From Bolinopsis microptera (taxonomy: Eukaryota; Ctenophora; Tentaculata; Lobata; Bolinopsidae), in assembly GCF_026151205.1 (NCBI RefSeq), contig NC_087076.1, forward strand, positions 5,818,902-5,882,901: 64,000 nucleotides of DNA, in the 5' to 3' direction. Below the pieces are notes generated by a model. It was not told the origin of the DNA. It saw nothing but the letters and a program-made list of their open reading frames with translations, and ran no database searches. Within the stretch, counting starts at the first letter, position 1; the number at the start of each line of letters is the position of its first letter. This document shows positions 9,301 through 18,105 of this stretch, piece after piece. The translations under genes were made by a program, and so were the position numbers.

Positions 9301-11272
9301 GCATTCAAGTTACATTTTCTTAAGGTTTTGCTTCACCGTGATTACTGTATACTTTGAGGACCAAGCTGACGACTGTATTTCACTATTTCCTTTTCAGATT
9401 TTTGTCAGAGCACACTCTAATGACAAAACAACAGAGATAATCACTGGAAGTGATGTAACTCTGACCTGCAAGTTCGAAGGGGATGAAGTTGGCTCAACCA
9501 GCTGGCATGCTGCTGGTTCCGGATCACCAGCGTTGGTCGATGATTCCGTTTACGATATTTCGGTCGTTGCTTGGGAACCAGTTGGAAAGTCTTTGGAAAC
9601 GACGTTGACGACAAAAGCATTGACTGTGACTACTGCTTACACTTGCAAGGGGATTTATATCGCAGACAGCGCTGAGGTCGAGTCTACACAGACTGTTAAC
9701 GTTCTTGGTATGGTATTTAACTTGTTTTCTTCTTCTTTAATTCAAATAAAAACAGTGGGAGGGGGAGTAAAGAATAACGATAACTCAACTTCAAAGTGTA
9801 AATTATTTTCGTCGTATTAACAATCTATATTTCAGCCGTTGAAATAACGTCGAGCGAGGAATCCTTCTCGTTGAATGCTGGGACTGCGTTCACTTTGACG
9901 TGCAGTTACTCCGTACTTTCTGCCGGGGCTATTACTGTTGAATGGTTTGCAAATTCTCAGCCTATTGATAACAGCGTGGAATATGCTATAGAAAACAAAG
10001 CGGATAACCACCATTCGCTCCTGAAGTTCACAGCCGAGACTGCAACCACTGAAATGAACGGTGTTTACAAGTGCAAAGTAACATTCGGTAGTGTTGGTTC
10101 TCATGAGATGGAAGTGACTCAGTACCTCCTCTCAGCTGCAGTTCCAGCACCGAACAAATACTCTACCTCCGGTCAGAGTGTCATCTTATCTTGTGTATTT
10201 CATGGCAGTCTCGGCACTGCAACTTCTTGGTATAAGGGCGAATCTTCAACAGCTATTGTGTCTGATGATGTTGATTTCACGGTAACTGCCGGTGTACCCA
10301 CTGCGTACACACGAACAGACACACTTACTGTGATCAACGCGGACTCTGCGGACTCTGCAGAGTATAGATGCAGCAATGGGGACTCGGAAGACACTCAGGA
10401 GCTTTATGTCATCAGTAAGATATTTATAGTTTCTTGTGCATATAAACTAGCAAAATATAGTGTATATATATATAGGTGTGCCAAGTCATCTGCTGATGAT
10501 GTTCACATAACATTATTTCCTCTCTCCTTTATTCCTTCCGTCTTTTCTTAAACTTACAGTTCAGTTACTTTATTTCACCAGGTCTACAGCTAAGGATCAA
10601 TTATTCTTTGGTGGGGTTTCACTTCTGGTATTGGCTTCATTCCCGTTCCTTTTCCTTATTCTTTATACTTATTTTTTTATATAGTTTAATGAGATTAAAT
10701 TGTCATTCAGTCGAATCATGAAACATAACGTATTTATTTTATAAAATCCTATGGCAAAGTCTTTTATATTCTGTCCTGAATAGAAATTGCAATGTATTTA
10801 TGGATCCCTGACAACACATGTCTTCAGGTATTGCTACGAATCCGACAGATACCATAGCAGAAGTCGATAAAACGACCACAATGTCCTGTGTAACGGTAGA
10901 GACGACGCTCCCAGCTGTTGACATCACCTGGACCTCCGGTTCTGGAGACATGGAGAATACTGAAGTTCAGCTCTCCTCAGCTCCTGGCGTTACTTCTGGT
11001 AATATTTCATCTTGCCATGCTTCATTTATATGCGGAATGTATGGTTTATATATGATTTATATTTTTGGGTATGTTTGAGTATTTCTCGGTTCTCCTCGAG
11101 CAATGGCAGTAAACATTTACCTGACAATGTCCAGGTTTCAAGGTATTTACCAGTACCCTGACTATTACCGGAGTTGCTTCTGTGCTCTCTGAGGTCTACA
11201 CGTGTGTTGTTCAGCCCCCAGATCAGGATACCTTCAAACTCACCTCAACACATGCCTCCTTTTATCTGACAG
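30..11272 (+). CDS. Multi-Ig-domain gene, 13 exons seen, both ends open
   Basis: Thirteen exons with consensus splice sites join without a frame break into 1793 codons: 30-341, 535-1149, 1268-1849, 4970-5072, 5238-5331, 5454-5817, 5974-6543, 6816-8045, 8225-8535, 9398-9707, 9836-10414, 10828-10998, 11135-11272. They encode about 18 Ig-like domains, each with a Cys, a Trp about 12-20 residues later and a D-x-[AG]-x-Y-x-C end. Most alternate between type A (Y-x-C-K-V-T-F-G ending) and type B (C-x-F-x-G-D start, C-K-A-x-Y ending). All module boundaries are phase 1, the classic arrangement for shufflable extracellular domains. No signal peptide, transmembrane segment or stop was found, so the gene continues outside the recognised exons. 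By family it is probably an extracellular adhesion, recognition or immune-type protein; that role is inferred. Exon borders rest on splice consensus and reading phase, not on transcript data. Confidence 0.85.
315..430 (+). repeat. Duplicated 5' splice site of exon 1
   Basis: The end of exon 1 plus its donor (TTATCGGTAAGTT) is repeated with donors at 342, 384 and 412. The first two copies are 42 bp apart and keep phase and frame. Use of the third would run into a stop at 392-394. Confidence 0.75.
535..1149 (+). CDS. Ig gene exon 2: A-B Ig pair
   Basis: Acceptor TTTATGTTTGCAG ends at 534 and donor GTAAGT begins at 1150. The exon is 615 nt, phase 1-1. The first domain has VTITCNF, IEWFKDD and TGKYKCKATY. 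The second has IEIVCTV-NGDE, FKWY and ASYKCKATW. Two whole domains in one exon is the commonest exon shape in this gene. Confidence 0.85.
1268..1849 (+). CDS. Ig gene exon 3: A-B Ig pair
   Basis: Acceptor TTTGCAG ends at 1267 and donor GTGAGC begins at 1850. The exon is 582 nt, phase 1-1. Domain A has LKITCQF, VSWYRSG and SGVYSCEVYY. Domain B has VTLTCVFYGDE, ATWHKAG and AAYTCKTTY. Its last 72 bases plus the donor are the seed of a 95-bp tandem repeat in the following intron, so several copies of the donor lie downstream. Confidence 0.85.
1778..2380 (+). repeat. 95-bp tandem repeat of exon 3 end and donor, 4 copies
   Basis: CCTGCAAAACAACC recurs at 1778, 1873 (continued at 2110 after an insertion), 2205 and 2300, a strict 95-bp period. 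Each unit holds the last coding bases of exon 3, the donor ACGGTGAGC and about 20 bases of intron. 95 is not a multiple of three, so using a downstream donor would change frame. Confidence 0.88.
1882..2109. mobile_element. TIR element filled with CCCTAA telomere-like repeats
   Basis: Arms of about 48 bp starting GGGTCCGG are inverted and nearly identical, and each contains copies of ACTCTAGGGCGTAAG. Between them is a CCCTAA array, about 1930-2060, with some variants. The element is flanked by the perfect 9-bp duplication CCTGCAAAA at 1873-1881 and 2110-2118. The neighbouring 95-bp repeat copies show the uninterrupted site. A 9-bp duplication is typical of Mutator-like elements and is also seen in Merlin; the superfamily is not proven. 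There is no transposase, so it is non-autonomous. Confidence 0.82.
2391..4801. mobile_element. hAT-like non-autonomous element, 2.4 kb
   Basis: Perfect 15-bp inverted ends TAGGAACCGACCGGA are flanked by the 8-bp duplication GCCCATAA at 2383-2390 and 4802-4809. Both subterminal regions are dense in CCGGA and CCGGAACC repeats, as expected for transposase-binding zones. An 8-bp target duplication with short inverted ends fits the hAT superfamily. The interior has six 255-bp tandem units and no transposase. It sits in the intron between exons 3 and 4. A diverged partial relative lies at 35877-36400. Confidence 0.78.
3109..4668. repeat. 255-bp tandem array inside the hAT-like element, 6 units
   Basis: The marker GGACTCGAGGTTTCCC (first copy one base different) occurs at 3170, 3425, 3680, 3934, 4188 and 4443, a period of 254-255 bp. 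Each unit is close to identical. Short open frames on both strands repeat with the unit and resemble no protein family. Confidence 0.9.
4970..5072 (+). CDS. Ig gene exon 4: first third of a split A domain
   Basis: Acceptor TTATTTAG ends at 4969 and donor GTGAGT begins at 5073. It enters in phase 1 and leaves in phase 2, inside the codon of the conserved Ig tryptophan. It encodes the N-terminal strands through FTLTCNH. Together with the next two exons it makes one A domain, the only one cut into three pieces here. Confidence 0.72.
5238..5331 (+). CDS. Ig gene exon 5: middle of the split A domain
   Basis: Acceptor ATATTTTCAG ends at 5237, and the first base completes the tryptophan codon. It encodes KKDGQIIEGY through SDNGGYTCT. 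I placed the donor at 5332 (GTAATA) because this gives phase 0 and joins directly to the residues V-M-Y-G that other A domains carry after the second Cys. Reading through instead meets a stop at 5374-5376. Confidence 0.65.
5454..5817 (+). CDS. Ig gene exon 6: end of split A domain plus a B domain
   Basis: Acceptor CTCCCATCAG ends at 5453 (phase 0) and donor GTTAGT begins at 5818 (phase 1). The first residues finish domain A (VMYGSEYDS...VQKVRES). A B domain follows with VTITCTFRGDE, TWSKAG and GDYTCNNAY. The exon is 364 nt, and the three split exons sum to 561 nt, a multiple of three. Confidence 0.75.
5974..6543 (+). CDS. Ig gene exon 7: A-B Ig pair
   Basis: Among closely spaced CAG candidates, only the acceptor ending at 5973 keeps phase 1. 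The donor GTAAGA begins at 6544. Domain A has FTLSCTH, VLWTKDG and NGVYRCAVTFG. Domain B has YVMTCTFHGDA, TVWKVG and SGTYKCSAQY. The exon is 570 nt. Confidence 0.84.
6816..8045 (+). CDS. Ig gene exon 8: four-domain A-B-A-B exon
   Basis: Acceptor ATATTTTAG ends at 6815 and donor GTGAGT begins at 8046. The exon is 1230 nt, phase 1-1. Four Ig domains run in order: A (VTFTCSF, VSWYQND, FQCKVTFG), B (IDISCTFYGDA, TTWLKDSG, FTCKAAY), A (VTFVCTY, TAWTRNG, YKCTVTYG) and B (VSLTCRVYGDQ, ITWNDG, YTCKADY). This double-length exon looks like two A-B exons fused by intron loss, or a module duplicated within an exon. Confidence 0.86.
8225..8535 (+). CDS. Ig gene exon 9: single A domain
   Basis: Acceptor AATTTTCAG ends at 8224 (phase 1) and donor GTGAGA begins at 8536 (phase 0). 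It encodes LTMTCTF, VQLFKVG in place of the usual Trp region, and SGEYNCKATYGDAG. The usual Trp before the K-x-G motif is not evident, so this domain may be divergent. The A and B halves of this module are separated by a phase-0 intron. Confidence 0.78.
8548..9222 (+). repeat. 34-bp intronic minisatellite, about 20 copies
   Basis: The unit reads GTAGCTCTTACTTAGTATAG followed by CTAGTGAGTGAAAT, and fills most of the intron between exons 9 and 10, starting 12 bases after the donor. Each unit contains GTGAGTG, which resembles a splice donor. A variant pair near 8835 recurs near 9107, i.e. 272 bp (8 units) later, indicating block duplication. Confidence 0.9.
9398..9707 (+). CDS. Ig gene exon 10: single B domain
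   Basis: Acceptor CCTTTTCAG ends at 9397 (phase 0) and donor GTATGG begins at 9708 (phase 1). It encodes VTLTCKFEGDE, TSWHAAG and AYTCKGIY. With exon 9 it forms one A-B pair (621 nt). The upstream ATG or other starts inside the preceding intron are not used. Confidence 0.78.
9836..10414 (+). CDS. Ig gene exon 11: A-B Ig pair
   Basis: Acceptor TATATTTCAG ends at 9835 and donor GTAAGA begins at 10415. The exon is 579 nt, phase 1-1. Domain A has FTLTCSY, VEWFANS and NGVYKCKVTFGS. Domain B has VILSCVFHGS, TSWYKGE and AEYRCSNG. The B domain is shorter after its second Cys than its paralogues. Confidence 0.84.
10828..10998 (+). CDS. Ig gene exon 12: first half of a divergent Ig domain
   Basis: Acceptor TGTCTTCAG ends at 10827 and donor GTAATA begins at 10999. 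The exon is 171 nt, phase 1-1. It holds TTTMSCVTV and ITWTSGSG, i.e. strands A to D of an Ig fold. The domain lacks both A and B signatures and is split mid-domain. Confidence 0.68.
11135..11272 (+). CDS. Ig gene exon 13: second half of a divergent Ig domain
   Basis: Acceptor AATGTCCAG ends at 11134 and a donor GTATTA begins at 11273. The exon is 138 nt, phase 1-1. It encodes FTSTLTITGV, EVYTCVVQPP and a final strand. It is the last Ig exon I can find; the phase-1 donor means at least one further exon is expected downstream. Confidence 0.66.
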
Positions 11273-11454
11273 GTATTACGTGTTTTAGCTAAATTTATAG
11301 GGCATTTTTATCCACGTTATTTCCTTTGACGAAATGTGTAGACCTTAACAAGGACTATCAATTCCCTAAAGATTCGAAAGCATCTCATATCTCTACTATC
11401 GTCTCTGCTTGCCAATTTGATAATCTTATAAAACTATTTATAATTTTCTTCCCT
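11273..11454. other. Intron or flank after the last recognised Ig exon
   Basis: It begins with a plausible donor. I see no further Ig exon, transmembrane segment or poly(A) context that would end the gene. Confidence 0.4.
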
Positions 11455-12284
11455 TTTGGGGGGGCATTAGTGGGCTAGAGGGGCGTCCAAAAAATTTAAA
11501 AAAAATAAAAAAAAAATTTTTCCAAAAAGGTTTTTTTTTCTAAATTTTTTTTTTCAATTTTTAAATTTTCCCAAAAATTTTTCCCAAAAAAATTTTAACC
11601 AAAAAAGGAAAATTTGACCCCAAGATTAAATTTAAAAAGACAAAATGGTTTGAATTACAAAATTTTTTTAAAAACAATTTTTAACAGGGTTTTTTCCCCC
11701 CAAATATTCAGCCCCTTTTTAAGGGTTTTTGGAGAAAAATTAGATTTTCCCCGGGGTTAGGGGTTTTCTTGAAAGTAACAGGTTTTTAGGGTTTTCAATT
11801 ACGTCACTTTTCAGTGAAGTTGAAAAGTTTTTAAATCATTTTAAATTTTTCGGGCCCTTTTGGGGGGGGGGGGTTGGTACTCCGTTTTTTGGGGAAGGGG
11901 GGGAATTAATTTTGTATCTGGGGAAATTCCCATTTTTTTTTTTATTTTTGACGGTTGTTTTTTTGTTTTTTTTTCGGGGTTTTTAAAAGGGCCTTCTAAA
12001 AAATTTTAGTTTTTTATAGGTTTTCGGTTGATAAAGTACCCTTTTCACGGTTTGGTCGGGTTTGGGGGGGGGTTTTATGCCTTTTCCAATTTTACCAGGG
12101 GGCCCACCCTTTTGGGAAATTTTTCACTCGAAGGGTTTTTAACATGGTTTAAAACCGGGGAAAATTTTTTCCGGGGAAAGGGGGGAAAGAAAATTTTTCC
12201 GAAAAAAAAAAATTGGGGAAATAAAAAAAATTTTTAATCCGCTTTGGGTTTTAATTTTATTCGTTTTAAAAATTTTTTGTAGTT
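11455..12284. other. Homopolymer-smeared low-complexity tract
   Basis: Dense runs of A, T, G and C of 3-10 bases replace normal sequence, with almost no ordinary dinucleotide texture. Nothing coding is credible here, including a 69-residue plus-strand frame at 12028-12237. The texture resembles poorly corrected long-read consensus rather than a natural repeat, so missing 3' exons of the Ig gene could be hidden here. Confidence 0.6.
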
Positions 12285-12545
12285 CGATGGAGAATGTTAG
12301 GACATATCTTAAAGGACAGGAAGACTCACCAGCATACACCTCTAGTTATTTGCTATAAATTCTGATTTTTTATGGATAGGGAGACGGGGTTGTCCATGTT
12401 TAAACTTATTAGGAGTTATTAGAAAAGACTTGGACTAGTAGAATCTTTGATATTGACTTAAGAATTTGACTGATTTCGAAAAGACCTTAGAATTTTTAGC
12501 TTTAGTGAGGGAGGGTGGAAGAAGTTAGGAAGATGGTTGATGTTT
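12285..12545 (+). pseudogene. Decayed LINE reverse-transcriptase C-terminal tail
   Basis: In one frame the stretch reads RWRMLGHILKDRKTHQHTP, then a D-R-E-T-G region and, further on, a W-K-K-L-like end, interrupted by stops. The order W/F-x-GH-[VI]-x-R, a basic segment, then a D-R-x-x-W-[RK] end is typical of the tail of several LINE polymerases. It is too short and broken for a clade call. Confidence 0.4.
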
Positions 12546-12639
12546 TTGTTTTATTTTTTATGCGTTGTGTATCTATTATGGTGCCTAGGATGCTCTTTTA
12601 AAGAGTTATTTCGTACTTGAAAGTTTTACTATCTACTAC

Positions 12640-13500
12640 TTTCATCGTGTTATTACCAATCTTTCGATGGTGGCTTCTGCACAGAAGAAACATGTTGGGC
12701 TTTATCTTTGTTGCTTTACAGTTACATGGAATTGGCCATGTGACATATTCCTGGCAATGATAACATTGAATGACATGATTTCGGTCTGTGACATGGTGTT
12801 CCTGTGGTCAATGTGTATATAGTCTCTGTTTGGTCTGATTTACCCCTCAGCATTGCTTGCAGTGAACACAGGAGGACAGCGATTTCTCATATCTCATCGA
12901 GAGTAAACCACTTTTACTGCATCGTCTTTTCCAGAAGAGGACTTCAGTATTTCATTCTTTTCCAAATGTTTCTCTAGCAATGTCTCTCTTGTTTGTGATG
13001 TCAGAGGGAATATTCGATTTGGACATTTTGGGGTCCAATTCTTTCCTGTTCAGATTTTTGATGATACTTTGTATTTATCTTGTGATATATATACTGTCTA
13101 GCTTTCTGAAGTTGTATCTTGGGCAACAAACTTGAAGTTGCTGTATTGCCGGACACTGTATAGTTCTTTCATGGGGTTCGACTTTAAGGACACCTGGTCA
13201 TTTCCTTTTCCATCCTCCTTTTGTAATGGGGTTCTTCAGAATCTCCCAGTCTTTTCTCCACTGTGAGTATGTGGTTTTTCTGCGAGCTTCGTTTCTTCCA
13301 TGTGTCTTCTTTTTCTTTGGGTAGTGTTGCCACCATCTGAAGTCAATAATCCGGGTAGTATTGGAGGGTGTACTTCTGCTGTACCTCTTTGAGCTGTGTC
13401 TTTATAATTTTCTGTTGAAATCTGGAGATTCTGTTTGTTAGAAGTTTGTTGCTGTTTTGTTCCTAGAACAGTTTTTGTTAGTTGAAGAGCATTTTGGAGA
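12640..13500 (-). pseudogene. Decayed LINE ORF1-like zinc-knuckle protein
   Basis: Read on the minus strand, 12640-12790 gives QCYHCQEYV, then C-x-C-K-A-x-K-I-K-P-N and, after a frame change, F-F-C and S-H-H. This is the layout of a CCHC-type nucleic-acid-binding region followed by a C/H cluster. Upstream (13500-13000) is a basic, low-hydrophobicity frame with TTQRKRRH. Stops and frame changes interrupt it. It is probably an ORF1 or gag-type relic. Confidence 0.35.
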
Positions 13501-13549
13501 TATAGTGTAAATATCCTGGATAACGGACAAGATGTCTGGTTTGGTAAAT

Positions 13550-15639
13550 GAACTAAAAGGTCCCCACTAGCGCGGATTCAATAGTTATCTTAATTCTTAT
13601 TATCTCTATATCTATTTACCTTTAAACTTCATGTGAAGTGCAGTTTATCTTTTCAATTGTTCCTCCATTCTTTTTAGGTTCCTTACTCCATCTTTTCCAT
13701 GTTAAACACCCTTGCGACAAAGATCAAGGACCGAAAAGACAAACATGAAAATTGTCAGTTCTTAAAAAAAACTAACAACTGCTTTGTAATAATTCGATAC
13801 TTCAAAGTATTTGTTATATAGTAGCGGTTGGAAGTATATGCAAACATAAAACAATTGGATAAGCAAAAAATCTATTACGTTTTGTTATAAGGAGTAATAA
13901 TTTATTTCTACTAAACGTAGAATAGAATAGATTAAAGCCATGGAGGAAAGACACCAGCCGAGGCTGTATTGTACAGTAGAGAGGAAGTGAGCCGAGTGAT
14001 CCTACATCCCTCCGTCAGGCTGAGTGGAGTCCACTCTCAACCTTATCGCCGCTCCCCAGCTCACTATTAGTGTTATTTCTAAAGGTGTCGACTCAAGATC
14101 CCACTCTATTCCACGTCACGTACGGACTGGTCCCCAATTCCTGTTAATTGTATGTTTAAACTCATGACTACTGGCAACGATTAATGATATCATGAATTTA
14201 AAGAGAGGTGTTCTAGCAAAATGTAAAGATTGTAAGAATGTAAACCCCCCCCTAATTTTTTTTCGCCCATAGTTTATTCTCAGATTTAAGGGCCCGACAT
14301 TGATGACTGTGTTCACATGAGGCATGACTGTTGTCATGGTTTGCGGTCGATGTAATGTCCATAGGTACATATTGTGTTATAGCGCGTGCCAAAACGATAC
14401 GTGACAAATCATTGAGGCACGTCGCGCACGGCTTTTCAAAAGCACCGCTAGTAACAAGTAATTGCGGCCGCTTTTCTTTGTGGATGGCGCTCAATTTCCG
14501 ATCCGCCCCTGATGGCGTATTTAATCATATTCCATACAAAACCTGGGGACGGCCCAGTCTTTACTGTTTATATTAACATGCAAATATGGCGCGAAGTGAC
14601 ATTGCAGACTGCCGAGCGCCGCCCAGTTAATATAATTCTATATTGAATTTGAAAATCGTGTTATACCTCTATGTAACCATATATTTGTGTTTATGCAACC
14701 TGACACGGATCTGTGCAAAATAGTAATACTAACTCAAATAATACTAATATGCTATTAATTAGGCCTAGTACTAGGGGATACGTACTGATGAATTTAATAA
14801 TGTACCTTGGTTGGTTTCAGCGCCAGCGCGCCAATCAATTTTATAATTCAGATTGTCACGCAAAATATACTTGCGCAGGTAGTCACGTGGGCGATAACAG
14901 TGCTCGCAGGCACGTTCGGTCGCACTTCACGGTCGCAGGCACGGACGCAAAGCTACCTTATAAAAAAAAACCTCGATCGCTAACCCTTGTCCTTGGACTT
15001 CTTTTGTGCCTTCGGGCACTTTGAGTCATGGATCGGGAAAAAAATCCGTGGCCTCACGTGACTGCAGGCACAGTCTATTCAGTACTCGTGCATCTTGTCT
15101 GGGAAAAGGTGACGTCACGATTACCTTTTAAGGTCTATATTTTGCGTGATATGGACCATTGGCAGTGCAGTGTGCAAAGATTAGTACTATAGTTACTGCT
15201 ACAGATCGTCTGGAAAAATCGATTTCACCGTCACAGAAGTTTCAAGGATTTATGACGTTTATTAGGATGATTAACTTTTCCCAAATTTTCCACTTGTATT
15301 TAGGCCACTTTTGCTCTTTTGCCACTTTTTACCCATCTTTCTTGTTTGTCAAATATCTTCAGCTGTGACATCGTTAGAAGGTTACAAATTAAATCGAGGG
15401 ATGTTTATCTTTCTTTTTTTATAGGAGAGGCTGGGGATGGGTGGGCCCACGAGAGGAAGCATGTGGATGCTTTGCCTTCCTCTTGGGCATGACAGTCCTC
15501 TAGTAAGTGGATGTAGGATGATCGGTAAGTAAGTGTTGTAGATATGTCGTGTATGAACGCTTACAGTGGAGTGGGCGTTGGAAGGGAAAGGTGAGCTAAG
15601 ACGATGGTTAAGTAGTCGCTATGTTTACACCAGTCTTGT
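13550..15639. other. No gene recognised; some promoter-like motifs
   Basis: There is no convincing protein. Between 14870 and 15125 are GTCACGTGG, CTTATAAAAAAAAACC (TATA-like), CTCACGTGAC and the palindrome TGACGTCA, which together could be a promoter fragment of a host gene or a mobile element. The open frames at 14331-14576 and 14713-15024 resemble nothing I know. Confidence 0.3.
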
Positions 15640-16400
15640 CCAGCCCCTCTGGGACACAATTTAGCGTTTTGTGTGGTTTGTCGAAGTTGAAATAGTGGAG
15701 TTGTGTTGGGTTGTCGAATATGTCATTAAGGGGAGAGGTATAGTTCCTGGAGGAAATATTGACCTCTTATTTGGGCAATAGCCGGACTCTGTCCTAGAAA
15801 GAGTGAGATAGTTTCCTCTCCGTCGCCTAACAATCGGACAGCGCTGGTGCTTGATTTGCGGATGGTAGGGGGTGTTTTGTTTAAGCCACAAATGTCCTGT
15901 GTGAGGTGCATGCAGTTCTGTAATTTTGTCTGTTTGTTGCAGAGTGTTCGTGTTAGGATTTTTGATGATGTTGATATGTTTTTTGTGACCAGAGTTGTCG
16001 TTTGGTGTGTTGGTCCATCAGTTAACCAGGTTTCCTATTTAGTCTAGTGACTTTGTCGTCGATTCAGGCGTTTGATGTTAGATTGTGGAATGGGGCAGTT
16101 CAAAAGTGGATTCACTGGTTATACCAATCTGGGCCCTAGCTCAATCTGCTTTTTCATTACCCCACAATCCGATATGTGCAGCTATCCTATTTGACTCTAA
16201 GGTGTTAGTGGATCCGAGTGTATGAGGAAGGTCTAACAGTCTTAGTAGTTCCACTCCTCGTTAAGATCGAGGAGTAAATAGCTTGTATGGATGTGAGACT
16301 GTCAGACCCATAGATGATGTGTGTGTTGTTATAAGGTGAGAGTTATGGCAAGCTTCGGTGTATGGCGGTGAGCTGTGTGTGGTATTCACCACCTGACTGG
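15640..16400 (-). pseudogene. Decayed LINE RNase H domain and C-terminal region
   Basis: On the minus strand the order is G-G-E-Y-H-T-Q-L-T-A-I-H near 16370-16390, SDSLTSIQAI near 16300, HIGLWGNEKAD near 16160-16190, then RRRRGNYLTLSRTESGYCP near 15790-15850. These match the RNase H landmarks of RNase-H-bearing LINEs: the E-x-x-A-[IL] helix, the D-S-x-x-[AS]-[IL] strand, the H-x-G-x-x-G-N-E-x-A-D box, then an R-x-G-H/Y-C-P tail. Stops and frame changes show it is dead. The Jockey, I or R1-like groups are possible. Confidence 0.62.
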
Positions 16401-16849
16401 TAAAAAATTTACATTATCAATTATAAATTGTTACCAGCTTTGGACTGTTGGACCCTCAGTAGGGTCGTGAAAAATGATGATTCGTTATCGTCATGACGTT
16501 TTACACTCACTTTACAAACTTGATAAAAATGAAACAATTAATATGTTTTCTTATTATCATCTAAATAATGTATCCTATTATGTTACTAACTAGTATAAAG
16601 ATATCATTTATTACAAATTAGTGTTTAATCATTTATATTAGGGATAATATTTACATATTTCTGAAAATTTTAGTATATTTTTAGTCGATTCATCGGTTTA
16701 CAATTTCGGGTGTAAGTTCAAACTAGTGCAGAATCAAGCAAGTTGGTATTTTGTTTTATGTATTAAATTTGAATGGGCATTTTAATTAAAAGTATATCTA
16801 TATTAAAATGTGTGCCTATTTTGATATTTCATCCCTAGCTTAGCAGGAC
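16401..16849. other. AT-rich stretch, nothing recognised
   Basis: There are no open frames of interest, no repeats beyond simple AT richness, and no splice-site pattern that I can connect to a gene. Confidence 0.3.
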
Positions 16850-17110
16850 GGCTAAATAAAACCAACGTGAAATAAAACAACGTAAATAAATAACGTAAAT
16901 AATAAACGTCAAATAAAATAACGTAAATAGAACAAACGTAAATAAAAAAACGTTAATAAAAAAACGTAAATAACTACAACGTAATAAACAATGTAAATAA
17001 AACAACGCCTTAAAAATAAATACAACATAATTAAATCAAACGTAAATAAAATAACGAAATAAAACAAAGGTTAAATAAAAAACGTAATAAAAAAAACGTA
17101 AAATAAAACA
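16850..17110. repeat. Imperfect AAACGTAAATAA short tandem repeat
   Basis: About 20 degenerate copies of a 12-15 base unit with core AACGTAAATAAAA. The copies vary in length and in the CGT core. Confidence 0.75.
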
Positions 17111-17794
17111 CATATAGGAGGTTCCAGCTTGCAGAACATCCTTTCTATATGTCGAGTAAGATCATATTTTCAAGCCAAATGATATATAAGGTTGGAATTT
17201 GCGAAAAACCGTGTTATGGTTAATGTCAGTCTGTACTGCGACCCAAGACATTTTTACTGCGACCTACTAGGATCATTATTTCAGAAAGCACCGCCATCAT
17301 CTAATTTGATAATTGGGAAGCAAGAAATTAGACAAACATACTCGGTCTTAGCCTCATAGATTAGTTTGTGCAGGGCGTCAATGATACTAATAAAGGGAAA
17401 AATGAACATATTGGCAACATTAAACATGCAAAATTCAATAAATCTTGGAATTTTTTATCTAAAACTAAAGTTGCGACGAATTACTGAATTACTCCATTAT
17501 ATTGTTAGTCTGCAGGACTTGCCTACCCTGTATCTCATAGACTAATCCATAACCTTCTAGAATTTCTGAAATATTTATTTTACTTTTAGTTCAGGGGGGG
17601 AACGGTCTCTTCCAAATGAGTTTGTAACAAGGTCGATTATATTTTTAAAAATTTCTAGCTTTCTTCGAAAATTGTTTGGGTCTTTCTATGGCGAGGTATT
17701 AGAATTACACTTACATTCTCATTATCAGATACAAATAAAAAAGCATCCAAGATCCACCTCGGTCAAATGAGCGGGGAAACGAGATAAATGAAGC
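17111..17794. other. No feature recognised
   Basis: AT-rich sequence with only short open frames and no resemblance to known proteins or RNAs. Confidence 0.3.
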
Positions 17795-18105
17795 TTGGGA
17801 CGTATATATCCACGGGCCCTCAGGCTCATAATCAAGTGACCTCCGAACCCGATCAATTGGGTTCTGTCTTGGTCAGGCTCCTCTGTTTTCCTGACCTTAA
17901 TTGAGGTGACGATCGACACCTCTTATTTCTATTATGTCTGAAAAGCTGCAAATTTTCACAGTTTTGGGGGGGGGGCCAGCACTTACGATTTCTAAGGAGT
18001 TTGTGCAAGATTGACGTTTATACATTGAGGCTGCAGAATTATTAGGACTACCGTTCCTCGCGGAAAACGTTTTAATGTGACCATGATATCACCGACAGGC
18101 CAAAT
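17795..18105 (+). mobile_element. Dispersed repeat family A, copy 1
   Basis: It aligns by eye with 30855-31165. Shared blocks in order are CTCAGGCTCATA, GATCAATTGGGTTCTG (C/A variant), TTGAGGTGACG, GACACCTCAT, GCTGCAAATTTTCACA, CAGAATTAT and CCATGATATCAC. A third, inverted end fragment is at 36736-36815. The ends show AGGCCTG-type inverted termini, suggesting a MITE with no coding capacity. Confidence 0.6.

Noticed and set aside
14331-15024. Small plus-strand genes of 81 and 103 residues
   Set aside because: No domain, no splice context and a composition typical of random open frames.
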